DNA of 64,000 bases from JBCCIM01 sp965263205 (GCA_965263205.1 CBDHHF010000035.1:186001-250000); one strand, 5' to 3'; counted from the first letter of the stretch, positions 28,045-38,203 are shown. Notes: generated from the sequence alone by a model not told the origin. Program-made: numbers and translations.

Positions 28045-29025
28045 TCATCTCAACACAATCTGCCCATCCTCTTCCTCCACGCTGCACGATACGAGCAAAC
28101 AAATCGTCTCCAGGGCCTGATCGAGGGAATCGGTTCGGATGCTTCCTCCGATCATCCTGTCGGCGATGCCGGGATCAAGCGTGATGTCTCGATCAAACGC
28201 GCGTTCTACGGCTTCCACCACTTGCCACAGCGGCATTTGATGAAACGAAATGACACCGTCCATCCAGTTGAAGGCACCCGCAGTATTGAGGGAGTCTAGC
28301 CGGCTCAACGCATCGGATGCATCCAACACGGCCCCTTCTGAGGCGGTCAGTTCAACACTCACATTCGCCGCACCTGTGGCGCTTAATCGGACGCGCCCCT
28401 CCTGCACCGTAACCTGCGTTTGCTCGTGCCAGGTATTGACGTTGAAGCGCGTACCCAAAACGGTAACCTCAGCGTTATTGCTTTCTACAATAAACGGCCG
28501 ACTCCCGGGCTGTACATCAAAAAATGCTTCCCCCTCCAATACCACGCGCCGCTCGTTGCCACCAAAGGCTTCAGGATACACCAGCCGGCTGCCACTATTG
28601 AGCTGCACCACCGATTGATCTGCCAACACAATTGAGGAGGTCTCTCCCCGACTGGTAAACTGTTGCTCCATCACGGGATCCGTTGGGCGTAAGTACCAAA
28701 ATAATGCTAGCATCAGGAGCACAAGCGGAAAAACCAACTGCCCAAAACGCATCGCCCTAGAGGTTGATCGTTTTACGGCCGGCCGATCTTCCGGGCGTTT
28801 TTTGATGCGCGCTGCTACATTCGCCCAGCCGGCTTCATAGTCGGGTTCAGCAAGCGGCTCGGTTGCGTTCGTTAGCGTCCAGGCCTCATACAGCGCATCA
28901 AACTGTTCGCGATTCGCCGGCGATGCGCCAAGCCACGCATCCAGTAACAGCTGCTCCTGTACGTCCAATTGACCCTCAATTTTCTTGAGCATCAGCAGGT
29001 CATATGTTGCTTGTTCGTCAGCCAT
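28045..29025 (-). CDS. FecR-family anti-sigma regulator (second set)
   Basis: 326 residues: cytoplasmic N-terminal region starting MADEQATYDLLMLKKIEGQL, one membrane span (about 93-112), a periplasmic FecR domain (SSIVLADQSVVQLNSGSRLV, LEGEAFFDV, VLGTRFNVNTWHEQ) and a C-terminal DUF4974 domain (FHQMPLWQVVEAVERAF). It follows the receptor gene with a TAATG stop/start overlap, the reverse of the usual sigma-FecR-receptor order. Confidence 0.92.
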   Translation of the reverse strand: MADEQATYDLLMLKKIEGQLDVQEQLLLDAWLGASPANREQFDALYEAWTLTNATEPLAEPDYEAGWANVAARIKKRPEDRPAVKRSTSRAMRFGQLVFPLVLLMLALFWYLRPTDPVMEQQFTSRGETSSIVLADQSVVQLNSGSRLVYPEAFGGNERRVVLEGEAFFDVQPGSRPFIVESNNAEVTVLGTRFNVNTWHEQTQVTVQEGRVRLSATGAANVSVELTASEGAVLDASDALSRLDSLNTAGAFNWMDGVISFHQMPLWQVVEAVERAFDRDITLDPGIADRMIGGSIRTDSLDQALETICLLVSCSVEEEDGQIVLR

Positions 29026-31754
29026 TACCGGAACGATACCTTAAGATTAAATGCCGGCGTAAAACCGGGTGTCATGTAATTGATGGCCAGTGCGGGTGGA
29101 CTGTCGCCCCTGTAATTTCGCCGCCACACGTTGCGGTGGTTATACACATTAAAAAACGTAACGCCGGCTTCAAGTAAGGCGCGCCGTAGCAACATCGTGC
29201 GCTGCACAGAAAGATCCAGCCTGTGCAGCGAGGTCAACCGTTCTCCGTTTGCAGGTCCCGAAACCAGAATCTCTTCAAACGACACCTCTTCCTCTTCAAA
29301 TTCGGGCACGCGTTCTTCGAACACAACCGTGTAGGGAGTCCCTGATCCAAAACGCCAGTTTGCACTGAGTTGCCAGGGACCATTTCCGTATACAAGTGCA
29401 AGTGCCGTTTTGTGTCGATGATCCTGGTTGGTAGGATACCAACTGCCATCCCGAATTTCATCCGACCGTCGCTCGGAACGCGTAAACGAATAGCTCAACC
29501 ATCCCTGAAACGGTCCGTTTTTTTTCATGAGATGCACGTCCAGGCCTTCCTGCAGTCCCTCGGCATCCAGGACTTCGTCTTCACTCAACTCAGGATTCCC
29601 GGACAGGTTGGGGAGATACTCATAAATCGACGATAAATTGTATCGATACACTTCTACGTCGATCGCATGGTCGAAATTTTCATACCGGAGGCCGGCGATA
29701 TACTGGTCCGCCCGCGCCGGCGGATTCTCCTCTTCAGACAATATCCAGAATCGCACATTACCCCGCAGAAAATCAAGCTGATCCAGCCGGTCCATAAACT
29801 GGTGATTGATCCCCCATGCACCTTTTACAAAGAGATGTTTCAGCACCTTATACTTAAGCGATGCACGCGGCTCAATGTAGTACGTATCGGTTAGTGTGTA
29901 GTGCGAAAGACGCAGTCCTGTATTGATATTCAACCTGCGTTCCGTCCGCCATTCATGCTGCACGTATCCCCCCCTCACAACGGCTTTCTGCTCGCCAAAC
30001 TCCGGCTCATCATCCGGAGCAACCAGTTCAAAACCTACCTTGAGCTGCTGATGCCATGCGCCCACATGCATGGTCCCGCCGGCACCATAATTAAATTGAT
30101 GGTCCAGTCTGAACTCAAGGTCGTCTAACAGATTAGTGATGCGCTCACCATCCTCCTCCGTCCCCATGGCAGTTTGAGAGATGGAAGAATATGCAAAGCC
30201 ATTTTCAAAACGCGTAGCGGCCCATTCAAACGTAGTTTTGTGGTTTCGAGACCACGCATGCGCTAGTCGACTTGAGAACCCTGTTGTTATGACCTCCGTA
30301 GCATCTTCGTCCTGGAAACGAGCAATCACTTCGTCATTCATCTCCGTATTTTCATTCTCATGCTCACCCTCATCTTCTCCGTCTTGCTCGCCATCGTTAT
30401 CGCCGTTGTTATCGCCTTCGTTCTCATCCAAATCAACTGTCTCAACGCCCGAGAAGAAGTAGTTTACCTCGTCTCTGCTATGATAAAAACTGCCATCAAC
30501 CCAGGTACGTGCCCCAACATGCTGCGTCGCGCTGACAAACAGATCCTGGTACAGAAGCTGGTTGGGTGATGCATCTGACTCTGCAACACCACCCTCCTCG
30601 CTAAATTGTCCGAGTGATGCCCCCAGAAATGTACGGTACACCGGTGTTTGAATCAGGTTTGCAAACGACTGGCGCCCCACTATTTGCAGCGCTCCCCTGG
30701 GCGAAAAAGGGATATTTGCCTGCAATCCGGCATGCAAACTCGTCAGGTTTGCCGTTGCCTCAAATTCATTATTGGGGCGCGTACTTTCCATGTTTAGAAT
30801 GCCGCTTGTACGGCCCCCGTACATGGAAGGATAGGCACCTTTAAACAAATCGACATCTCCAATAACAGATTCCGGTAACGCGCTTGTGAACCCAAAAAAA
30901 TGATGGGTGTGGTACAAATTGATCCCGTTAAACCTGACAAGATGTTGATACGGCGTGCCTCCTCGAATCATCAGTTGTGCTCGCCCATCGTTGCCGCCAC
31001 TTACACCAGGCAAGAGTTGCAACGCACGAATCATGCGGTCATCTGTAGCGCTGGGTACCCACTGCAAGTTACTTGGTACCATTCGATAGGTGCTGATTGC
31101 CGGCTGACCGATTTCTGCGCTGACGCGGTCTGCAACCACGCTCACTTCAGCCATATCAATTGGGGTCTGCGCCAATTGAACAAGCACCTGCTCATCGCGC
31201 CCGATGGCATCACCCGGGATATGCACAGGGTAGTAGCCGACGTATTGCACAACAAGCGTATCGCGTTGGAGGGCCTGCATCCATGTGGGATGAAGGGTAA
31301 ACGCCCCTGTATGGTCCGAAATCTGCCCAAGCCGCTGCTGTTTCAGGTAGATGGTAGCGCCGGCAAGCGCGAACCCGCGCTCCGCATCCTGTACGCGTCC
31401 CAAAACGGTTTGTAGTGAAGGCACAACATCAGGTTCACGTTCAAGCTTGACGACCACGTATTGGCGCGTTGCCACCTGGTGCACACGCATCGGGTATTCC
31501 CGAATGAGTGCGTTGAGCAGGTCCTGAATCGTCGTAGCCTCAAATGTAGCCGTGACCTGGGCTTCGTATAGCATCGGATCACTAAATGCGATACTCACGC
31601 CTGCCTCCTGCTCTACCTGACGGAATGCATCGACCAGGGTTACTGCGTCAAATGCTATGCTGATAGATTCATTATTAACCATGCCTTGTGCCCGCACCGT
31701 GTGCGGGATTGCAGAAAACAACACTACAAACAAACAGAGCAAACCTGAGCGCAT
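29025..31754 (-). CDS. TonB-dependent receptor with STN domain (second set)
   Basis: 909 residues from ATG 31754, which opens a signal peptide (MRSGLLCLFVVLFSAIPHTV); an upstream ATG at 31829 is possible but would put 25 polar residues before it. STN domain (ISIAFDAVTLVDAFRQVEQE), carboxypeptidase-like domain (GRVQDAERGFALAGATIYL), plug (IRALQLLPGVSGGNDGRAQL) and barrel ending FNLKVSFR. One barrel loop is a strongly acidic D/E/N/G stretch (about 45 residues), probably surface exposed and possibly cation binding. Sits between its sigma factor and FecR genes; substrate unknown. Confidence 0.9.
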   Translation of the reverse strand: MRSGLLCLFVVLFSAIPHTVRAQGMVNNESISIAFDAVTLVDAFRQVEQEAGVSIAFSDPMLYEAQVTATFEATTIQDLLNALIREYPMRVHQVATRQYVVVKLEREPDVVPSLQTVLGRVQDAERGFALAGATIYLKQQRLGQISDHTGAFTLHPTWMQALQRDTLVVQYVGYYPVHIPGDAIGRDEQVLVQLAQTPIDMAEVSVVADRVSAEIGQPAISTYRMVPSNLQWVPSATDDRMIRALQLLPGVSGGNDGRAQLMIRGGTPYQHLVRFNGINLYHTHHFFGFTSALPESVIGDVDLFKGAYPSMYGGRTSGILNMESTRPNNEFEATANLTSLHAGLQANIPFSPRGALQIVGRQSFANLIQTPVYRTFLGASLGQFSEEGGVAESDASPNQLLYQDLFVSATQHVGARTWVDGSFYHSRDEVNYFFSGVETVDLDENEGDNNGDNDGEQDGEDEGEHENENTEMNDEVIARFQDEDATEVITTGFSSRLAHAWSRNHKTTFEWAATRFENGFAYSSISQTAMGTEEDGERITNLLDDLEFRLDHQFNYGAGGTMHVGAWHQQLKVGFELVAPDDEPEFGEQKAVVRGGYVQHEWRTERRLNINTGLRLSHYTLTDTYYIEPRASLKYKVLKHLFVKGAWGINHQFMDRLDQLDFLRGNVRFWILSEEENPPARADQYIAGLRYENFDHAIDVEVYRYNLSSIYEYLPNLSGNPELSEDEVLDAEGLQEGLDVHLMKKNGPFQGWLSYSFTRSERRSDEIRDGSWYPTNQDHRHKTALALVYGNGPWQLSANWRFGSGTPYTVVFEERVPEFEEEEVSFEEILVSGPANGERLTSLHRLDLSVQRTMLLRRALLEAGVTFFNVYNHRNVWRRNYRGDSPPALAINYMTPGFTPAFNLKVSFR

Positions 31755-31830
31755 ACTTAAACTCCAATGAAAAGGACGGCACACCCCGTTCAGTAGTATA
31801 AATGCACAAGTATCAGAATCACCTATCATA

Positions 31831-32391
31831 TCAGCAAAAAAGAATTAAGATGAGTGTTCTGAGGTGCTGGAGAGCCTGCTTTAATCGCTTCAATGCTTTG
31901 CTCATCCTGCTCTCCACCGTTTTGATCGATATTTGCTGGATCTGCGCAATTTCTTTATAGGTCAGCTGATCGTATCGATGGAGTACAAACACGTGGCGTT
32001 GATTTTCGGGCAAAGCCTGGATGGCCGCGTCGATGGCCGCCCTGGTATCAAAATTGGTTATAGGTAGCGCATACGAGATAGCAGAAGCCTTCTCCTCCGT
32101 GGCGTGGGCGTCGCGTACCTTCTTTTTGCGGAGATACATGTTGATCTCGTTGCCGGCAACGGTAAACAGATAGGCCTTGATGGATTTATCTACACGAATC
32201 CGGTCGCGGTTCGACCACACCTTTACAAAAACATCCTGCGCCATGTCTTCTGCCCGAGCGTGCTCCATCCCTCGGTAACAGAAAAACCGAAAGAGCATGC
32301 CATAATACCGGTCAAACAGTAACCGAAAAGCCGATTCGTCGCCAGCTTGTACGCGCTCAAACAACTCCTTATCGCTTACACCAGTAGACAT
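31831..32391 (-). CDS. ECF sigma factor (second set)
   Basis: 186 residues with region 2 (ESAFRLLFDRYYGMLFRFF ... EDMAQDVFVKVWSNRD) and region 4 (LTYKEIAQIQQISIKTVESR). Heads the receptor and fecR genes. The sulfatase gene lies 144 bp upstream on the same strand and may feed the same regulon. Confidence 0.92.
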   Translation of the reverse strand: MSTGVSDKELFERVQAGDESAFRLLFDRYYGMLFRFFCYRGMEHARAEDMAQDVFVKVWSNRDRIRVDKSIKAYLFTVAGNEINMYLRKKKVRDAHATEEKASAISYALPITNFDTRAAIDAAIQALPENQRHVFVLHRYDQLTYKEIAQIQQISIKTVESRMSKALKRLKQALQHLRTLILILFC

Positions 32392-32535
32392 GAACGGTTG
32401 ATTGAGGCTTTTCTTTTTGTAAGAGGCTGGAGACTAATTACACATGAGATGCTTATGCTCTGGTATTTATTTGGTTCAAGAATTATACCTCATTGGCGCA
32501 CTGGACACGATAAATTAGGGTGCTAACGAAAAGAG

Positions 32536-34026
32536 TTAATGTCCTTTCTCCCATACCGGCTGCCGACGCCCCCCCACTTCCTCCAACTGTGCCGTCAAGA
32601 CACTATCCAACCTCCCAACAACCGAATACAACGCCTGATCCTGCCGCTCCACATGACGCAGAAACGTGCCATACCCCTGGCCATAGGTAATATCGCCAAG
32701 CAGATTTACGTGTTGCTGGGAGTCATTGCGCATGTCGTATAACTCGTACTGATCCCATACGCCGTGGTAGGTCATGTAGCTGTATTCTTTTGTGCGCAAA
32801 CCAAACGTCGTCGGCGTCTGGACCGCATTGGGATCGATGAAGTACTCGTATACAAACGCATCCCGCCATTTGCTGTTGGCATCTTCAAGGAGCGGCAAGA
32901 ATGAGGCACCATGCATGGTTTCAGGTACAGGTACGCCGGCCAGATCCAGCATCGTAGGCCCTAGATCCACGTTGAGGATAAATTCCGAGTTAATGGATGG
33001 TTGATCAATCTTGGCCGGCCAGTGGATAAAGGCCGGCACCCGGATAGACTCTTCATACATCACGCGTTTGTCAATGAGCCCATGCTCCCCCATCATGTAA
33101 CCGTTGTCGCTGTAGTAAATGATGACGGTATCATCCAGCCGGCCCAGCCGCTCGAGTGTGTCACGGATTTTACCAACGCTTTCATCTACCCCCAGCATAC
33201 ATTCGCTGTAGCGTTGGAAAAAGCCGTTGTAATCCCCGTAGTGATTGACGCTGGTATGCCCCAGCCCCCAATCGCGATCAGCACCGTGCCAGCTTGTACG
33301 CTGGTCTTTTAACCATTGCGGTTTGCCCTCAAAGTTTTCCTCCGAATCTGGTCGCGGCACAATCACATCCGCGTAGCGACCTTCATGTCGGGGTGCTGGC
33401 GTGAAGGGTTCATGCACAGATTTATGGGAGAGAAAAAGAAAATAGGGTTGGTCGTTTGATGCCTGCGCTTCGATAAAGGCAGTACTCAATTCGGTGAGGA
33501 TGTCCGGCGTGTAGCCACTATGCTGGACGCGCTCACCATCGATATTCATCTCAGGATCGTTGTACGGTCCCTGCCCTTTAAATGAAGCCCAATAATCAAA
33601 CCCGGGCCGCGGCATATCATTATGCCCACCCATATGCCATTTGCCAACAAACCCGGTATGATATCCGCCTTTCTGTAACTCCTGTGGAAACGTAGGTGTC
33701 CCCTCAAGAATGGGCGTATCATTGTCAATGACCCGGTGCGTGTGCGCATATTGGCCAGTAACGATCGAAGCTCGACTCGGTGAGCAAAGCGACGTGGTGA
33801 CATACGCATGATCAAAATACAGACTGTTCGCTGCCAGCTTATCAATGTTTGGCGTTTCCATCCAGGGGTGCCCACGAAAACTCAGGAAGTCGTGTCGTTG
33901 ATCGTCGATGAGGATAAAAATGATATCAGGCCGATCTGCTGTGGCAGGGATGGGATTGCATTGCAGTTGTAAAGCGCTGAGTACAACAAGGACACAGGTA
34001 ACGAACTTTTGCATGAGCGACAACAC
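32536..34026 (-). CDS. formylglycine-dependent sulfatase (S1 family)
   Basis: Removes sulfate esters, most likely from carbohydrates. 496 residues, hydrophobic export signal, then alkaline-phosphatase-like sulfatase core: metal ligands in FILIDDQRHD, signature CSPSRASIVTGQ with Cys81 as the residue converted to formylglycine, GKWHMGG, and the C-terminal metal site YYSDNGYMMGEHGLIDK. The maturase (anSME or FGE) is not in this window. With GH106 and PL9-like enzymes nearby, sulfated rhamnose polymers such as ulvan are a plausible target (inference). Confidence 0.9.
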   Translation of the reverse strand: MLSLMQKFVTCVLVVLSALQLQCNPIPATADRPDIIFILIDDQRHDFLSFRGHPWMETPNIDKLAANSLYFDHAYVTTSLCSPSRASIVTGQYAHTHRVIDNDTPILEGTPTFPQELQKGGYHTGFVGKWHMGGHNDMPRPGFDYWASFKGQGPYNDPEMNIDGERVQHSGYTPDILTELSTAFIEAQASNDQPYFLFLSHKSVHEPFTPAPRHEGRYADVIVPRPDSEENFEGKPQWLKDQRTSWHGADRDWGLGHTSVNHYGDYNGFFQRYSECMLGVDESVGKIRDTLERLGRLDDTVIIYYSDNGYMMGEHGLIDKRVMYEESIRVPAFIHWPAKIDQPSINSEFILNVDLGPTMLDLAGVPVPETMHGASFLPLLEDANSKWRDAFVYEYFIDPNAVQTPTTFGLRTKEYSYMTYHGVWDQYELYDMRNDSQQHVNLLGDITYGQGYGTFLRHVERQDQALYSVVGRLDSVLTAQLEEVGGRRQPVWEKGH

Positions 34027-34173
34027 GACGTTGTGAGAGGTTACAAGGTTAATCTTTGAAAAAAATTAGGCATTCGCAACCTAACGCCGGCCCATCAACC
34101 GCAACCTGAATCACCGATTCCGTATACGCTTCTATTCAGTTACTCCATACAGTCACTTGCTTTCGCCCCATTT

Positions 34174-35694
34174 ATGACGCCATTGCGTACCTGTATCCTC
34201 CTCCTTGCGCTTACGTCGACATGTTTTTTCTCAGCATGCGCCCAACACGATTCGTTTTATGGCCTCTATGTAGCGGAGTGTGCAACCTGCCATGGTGATG
34301 GCTTTGAAGGTACATCCCGCGGTCCCGCCCTTGCCAGCGCTACCCCTACGGCTATGGGTACACAGGAGTCTATTATTACGGCAATTACCAACGGAAAGCC
34401 GGAAATGGGGATGCCAGCTTTTGGCGAAACCCTGGATGCCAACCAAATCAAGCGGCTTGCTATTCTGATTGCTGAAGTGCAACTGGCCGGCGTCAAAGAC
34501 GGCGACTACTACAACGTTAAAGACGCATTTTCCCTGCCAGAAGCCCCCCTGCAGACAGAGCATCATACGTTTAGCGTGCAATCCGTTGCTACCAACCTCG
34601 ATCCACTCCCTTATTCCATTGCCCCCTTGCCCGATGGCCGTATCCTTGTCACCGAAAAGTTGCATGGGCTACGGATCGTCGAAAAAGATGGATCGCTGTC
34701 CCCACTCATTGCGGGTACTCCTGAGACAAACAGCGAGGTCTATGAGGATCCCAGCCTCTTCATTAAATATGGCGGCGGCTGGATGCTTGATGTAGCCCTT
34801 CACCCGGACTACGCCACCAACGGCTGGATCTACCTTACCTATGGCGACCGGTGCTCAAATTGCAATTACTTGAGCCGGACCTCAGGTTCAGATGTCTCCA
34901 TGCTTAAACTCATTCGCGGCCGCATAGCTGACGACCAATGGATCGATGAAGAGACCATCTGGCAGGCTGATTCAACCTGGTACACACCTACGCCTGATAT
35001 CACACTGGGTGGTCGCATGGCGTTTGATGGCTCTGATTATTTGTATTTCACTGTGGGCATGAAGGGAATTGCCAACTACATGGGGATTCAGGAGCTCAAT
35101 CAGCCGGCTGGCAAAATCCATCGCATTCATCTGGATGGTTCAATCCCTGCAGATAACCCGTTTGTTGGCGACGAAAAAGCAGTGCAGAGTATCTGGTCAT
35201 ACGGACACAGAAGCCCGCAAGGCCTGGAGTTTAATCCGCGGACACGGCAACTATGGGGCACCGAAATGGGGCCACGCGGCGGCGATGAAGTGAACCTGAT
35301 CGATGCAGGCAAAAACTACGGTTGGCCGCTGCATTCACTGGGACTCGACTATGATGGCAGCCCGGTAGAATATGGCGAGCTTTTGGGGATCACTGTAGAT
35401 CTCACAGAAATCGAACAGCCCAAGGTTGACCTGACACCTTCGCCAGCTGTTTCCAGCTTTATCATCCACGACGGCAGCGCGTTTCCTGAATGGAAAGACA
35501 ATCTGCTTGTTGGATCGCTAAAAGCCACCGAACTTTACCGGATGGTCGTCGAAGGTGATGAAGTTGTGCACCAGGAAACCATCATCTCGGATTTAGCGCG
35601 CATCCGGGACATTGAGCACGGGGCAGATGGCACCATTTATCTGCTACTAGAGCACGATACGGGTGGGCATATTGTGAAGCTGGTTAACGAGTAA
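34174..35694 (+). CDS. cytochrome c / PQQ-type sugar dehydrogenase lipoprotein
   Basis: 506 residues. Lipobox FSAC with Cys22, then a small cytochrome c domain with heme site CATCH (36-40) and candidate axial Met in GKPEMGMPAFGE. About 125-506 is a glucose/sorbosone dehydrogenase-like beta-propeller (PLPDGRILVTEKLHGLRIV, IYLTYGDRC, WSYGHRSPQGLEFNP, GDEVNLIDAGKNYGWP). Fusion lets electrons pass from the PQQ site to heme within one chain. Its last 69 bp are repeated at 38472-38540; the AT-rich gene next door appears inserted at this 3' end. Confidence 0.87.
   Translation: MTPLRTCILLLALTSTCFFSACAQHDSFYGLYVAECATCHGDGFEGTSRGPALASATPTAMGTQESIITAITNGKPEMGMPAFGETLDANQIKRLAILIAEVQLAGVKDGDYYNVKDAFSLPEAPLQTEHHTFSVQSVATNLDPLPYSIAPLPDGRILVTEKLHGLRIVEKDGSLSPLIAGTPETNSEVYEDPSLFIKYGGGWMLDVALHPDYATNGWIYLTYGDRCSNCNYLSRTSGSDVSMLKLIRGRIADDQWIDEETIWQADSTWYTPTPDITLGGRMAFDGSDYLYFTVGMKGIANYMGIQELNQPAGKIHRIHLDGSIPADNPFVGDEKAVQSIWSYGHRSPQGLEFNPRTRQLWGTEMGPRGGDEVNLIDAGKNYGWPLHSLGLDYDGSPVEYGELLGITVDLTEIEQPKVDLTPSPAVSSFIIHDGSAFPEWKDNLLVGSLKATELYRMVVEGDEVVHQETIISDLARIRDIEHGADGTIYLLLEHDTGGHIVKLVNE
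35626..35694 (+). repeat. left copy of the 69-bp direct repeat (gene 3' end)
   Basis: Last 22 codons plus stop of the sugar dehydrogenase gene. Its first 33 bp (35626-35658) are identical to 38472-38504. The remainder is similar, with mostly conservative codon changes. Confidence 0.88.
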
Positions 35695-35755
35695 TTTCAC
35701 TAAGCTGGCTTAGCACTAAGTAACAAATTTTGCTTTTAGCAAGAAGCAAATGCCC

Positions 35756-38203
35756 TTAAAAAATCTTACCTATTTCTTCTCCAAGTTTAAACAAATTCGG
35801 AAATTTACTTGAAAAGTCAACTAACTCACGTAAAGTTCGCCATGCAACTTCCCAGCGACCTTTCGCCTCACCCACTCGCTCCTGATCTAAATCCTCCTTA
35901 ATTGCCCCAATTTCCTCCTCAATCCACCGCAATCTTCTTTCACTCAAAACATTTTTTGCTTCAAGGCCTTCCAATAGCTGCATAAAGGCAGCACTTGCTT
36001 CGGTTTTCTGAGGACCTGTAATAACTCGCTGTTCCTGACTGATATGTAAATTATTGAGACCAATTTGACCTGCACTTTTCAATAGTGCCAAACTATAAGC
36101 TTGCATTTCTTCCCTTTCTCGCCTTAAAATCGGCAATAAACTTTCTTCCACATCAGGTCTACCTTGTAGCCTAGCCATTTCAAGCTGATGAGCCAATTCG
36201 ATATTAACTTGCTGCTGTAAATTAGTTGTTCTAATCTGAATCTCTGCTTTCTCCTGTTCAGCAAGAGATGGATTCTCAAACTCTACAACAAATCCTTCCA
36301 AGCTAAATAAACGTTCAATAAAATCATGAAATAGGCCTTCAACTCGTTCTCGTTCTTCTTCTTGTCGGACCTGAAATATTACTCTAACCTTCCTTCCCTC
36401 AGTCTTTGTATTTACCTCAACATTTGCAGACTTAGCTTTTTCAGCATAATGCCTAAAAAACTGGATGGCATTCAAAATAGTAACTCGTAACTCAGAAGGT
36501 AACTGAAGTGCGTAATTCCATTCATACGGAATATGAAAATATTCTTTAAGATCAAAGCCTCTATTATCTCCTTGACCAAAGTTACCATCAGCTGGGACAC
36601 GAGTCTGCTCATCAGCAACTAATATAGTTCGCACTTCTCCATCGTCCTCCACAAAGTCCACTACCTTATAGTCCGTATAGATATACTTTGTATGCATAAC
36701 AGTTAAATCATCGACTTTCCAACCATCAGTATGAATATTTTTCATTACTGCACCAGTAAAATCACAACCAATAAAACGCTTTTTAGAAAAGCTAAGACCA
36801 AGCAAAAAACTATCTTTAAAACTATAATTTCTCAGCTCATCAATACCCCATAAATGTACAGCTTCAAGAATAGCACCATCTAGGGAAATAGGCTTATCCT
36901 CATCCACTCCAGCTGATTGCGGTGGGTATTTAAGAAAAAGAAAACGAGATTTTTCAAAATGCAATTCATCATGAAAAACGGCCTGACGCAATTGCAATTT
37001 GCCTTGAAACTCAGCTGCCCTAAAATCACTATAACCTAGAAAAGATGCCGCGCTAAAATTTGACTCACCTAAAAAAATACACGATATAAAATTTATATAC
37101 CCATTGAATTTTACTCGAGCAAATACTGGATCTCCAACAAATTTTGCATTCGAAAAGCCAACATATGACCCAAATACAGCATCGATAAAAACTGCATTTT
37201 TTTGAAAAATACAAACATCAAAATTCACTTCTCGATGATATGCAGCCCCCTCAAAATACGAGTCGCCAAAAAACACAGAAGACTCAAAACTGACTCGTTT
37301 TTCGAACTTTACTTTCAGAAAATTTGTATCGCCAGAGAACGAACATTTATCAAAGAAAGAAGCACTAGCAAAGATACTCCGTTCAAAAGACGCATCAGCT
37401 TCAAAATTGACACTCAAGAAACGTGACTCGCCAACAAAACGAACATCAATAAAGACTGCATTACCTAAAAAATATGAAGCACTAAAATCAGAACTCAAAG
37501 AAAACACTGCAGAACTAAAAACTACAACATCCTCAAACCTCACATCATTAAATCGAGACTCACCCAAAAACTTACTCCCCAAAAAAGAGACGTCACTAGA
37601 GAACACAGAATCTCTAAAAGAAACAATATTTTCAAAAGAACTATCTACAAAAAGAGATCTGCCTAAAAACTCGGTCTTTTCAAAACTCGCTCTTTCTTTA
37701 AAAGTCACATTCTTGAAACTATTACTAGATCCTGAAAAAGAAGCATTATTAAAAAATACAATTTGAGCAAAAAAACATCCTGAAAACGAAGCCCTTCCAA
37801 AGAAAGTAGCTCTACTAAAATCCGCGAGACTATCGAACACAACATTATTAAAATAAGTGTCACCATTAAATTTAACCCCATCAAAAGCAATCCTATCCAA
37901 CACATCGACACCTCTAAAATCAGCCTTTCCGGTAAAAATAGCCGATTTAAAATTACATCTCTTTATTAATTTTTTTCTCTTATACAATTGGTCATTAATA
38001 CTAAATGGAGGAAATATCACCTTAGAAAAATCATATTCCTTCACCCTTGAATCCCGGTCGCAAGCATCAATATATTGCCAGAATAATTCTCTAAACCTGT
38101 TTTCATTAATAGTTTCCCTCCATGGAATTATCTTTGAAACAAACCACGAATGCCTAACACCAATTCGTTTTAGCTTTTTCTTATATTTTAAATGATCAGC
38201 CAT
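35756..38203 (-). CDS. AT-rich pentapeptide-repeat protein with novel C-terminal region
   Basis: 815 residues. N-terminal ~50 residues basic; about 55-420 consists of pentapeptide-like repeats with F at the centre (units such as NAVFI, ESRFL, DASFE, DTNFL, RVSFE), predicting a long quadrilateral beta-helix. About 420-530 changes character. About 545-815 is alpha/beta then helical, with a Q/E/R-rich coiled segment and a final helical module ending LFKLGEEIGKIF. No signal peptide or membrane span, so probably cytoplasmic. Base composition is far more AT-rich than neighbours and the gene lies inside a duplicated 3' end, so it looks horizontally acquired. The C-terminal architecture recalls effector or adaptor proteins, but I recognise no domain. 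Confidence 0.82.
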   Translation of the reverse strand: MADHLKYKKKLKRIGVRHSWFVSKIIPWRETINENRFRELFWQYIDACDRDSRVKEYDFSKVIFPPFSINDQLYKRKKLIKRCNFKSAIFTGKADFRGVDVLDRIAFDGVKFNGDTYFNNVVFDSLADFSRATFFGRASFSGCFFAQIVFFNNASFSGSSNSFKNVTFKERASFEKTEFLGRSLFVDSSFENIVSFRDSVFSSDVSFLGSKFLGESRFNDVRFEDVVVFSSAVFSLSSDFSASYFLGNAVFIDVRFVGESRFLSVNFEADASFERSIFASASFFDKCSFSGDTNFLKVKFEKRVSFESSVFFGDSYFEGAAYHREVNFDVCIFQKNAVFIDAVFGSYVGFSNAKFVGDPVFARVKFNGYINFISCIFLGESNFSAASFLGYSDFRAAEFQGKLQLRQAVFHDELHFEKSRFLFLKYPPQSAGVDEDKPISLDGAILEAVHLWGIDELRNYSFKDSFLLGLSFSKKRFIGCDFTGAVMKNIHTDGWKVDDLTVMHTKYIYTDYKVVDFVEDDGEVRTILVADEQTRVPADGNFGQGDNRGFDLKEYFHIPYEWNYALQLPSELRVTILNAIQFFRHYAEKAKSANVEVNTKTEGRKVRVIFQVRQEEERERVEGLFHDFIERLFSLEGFVVEFENPSLAEQEKAEIQIRTTNLQQQVNIELAHQLEMARLQGRPDVEESLLPILRREREEMQAYSLALLKSAGQIGLNNLHISQEQRVITGPQKTEASAAFMQLLEGLEAKNVLSERRLRWIEEEIGAIKEDLDQERVGEAKGRWEVAWRTLRELVDFSSKFPNLFKLGEEIGKIF

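Noticed and set aside
34174..35694. Dehydrogenase gene truncated by the insert
   Set aside because: The reading frame and C-terminus are complete. The carried repeat keeps the gene intact.
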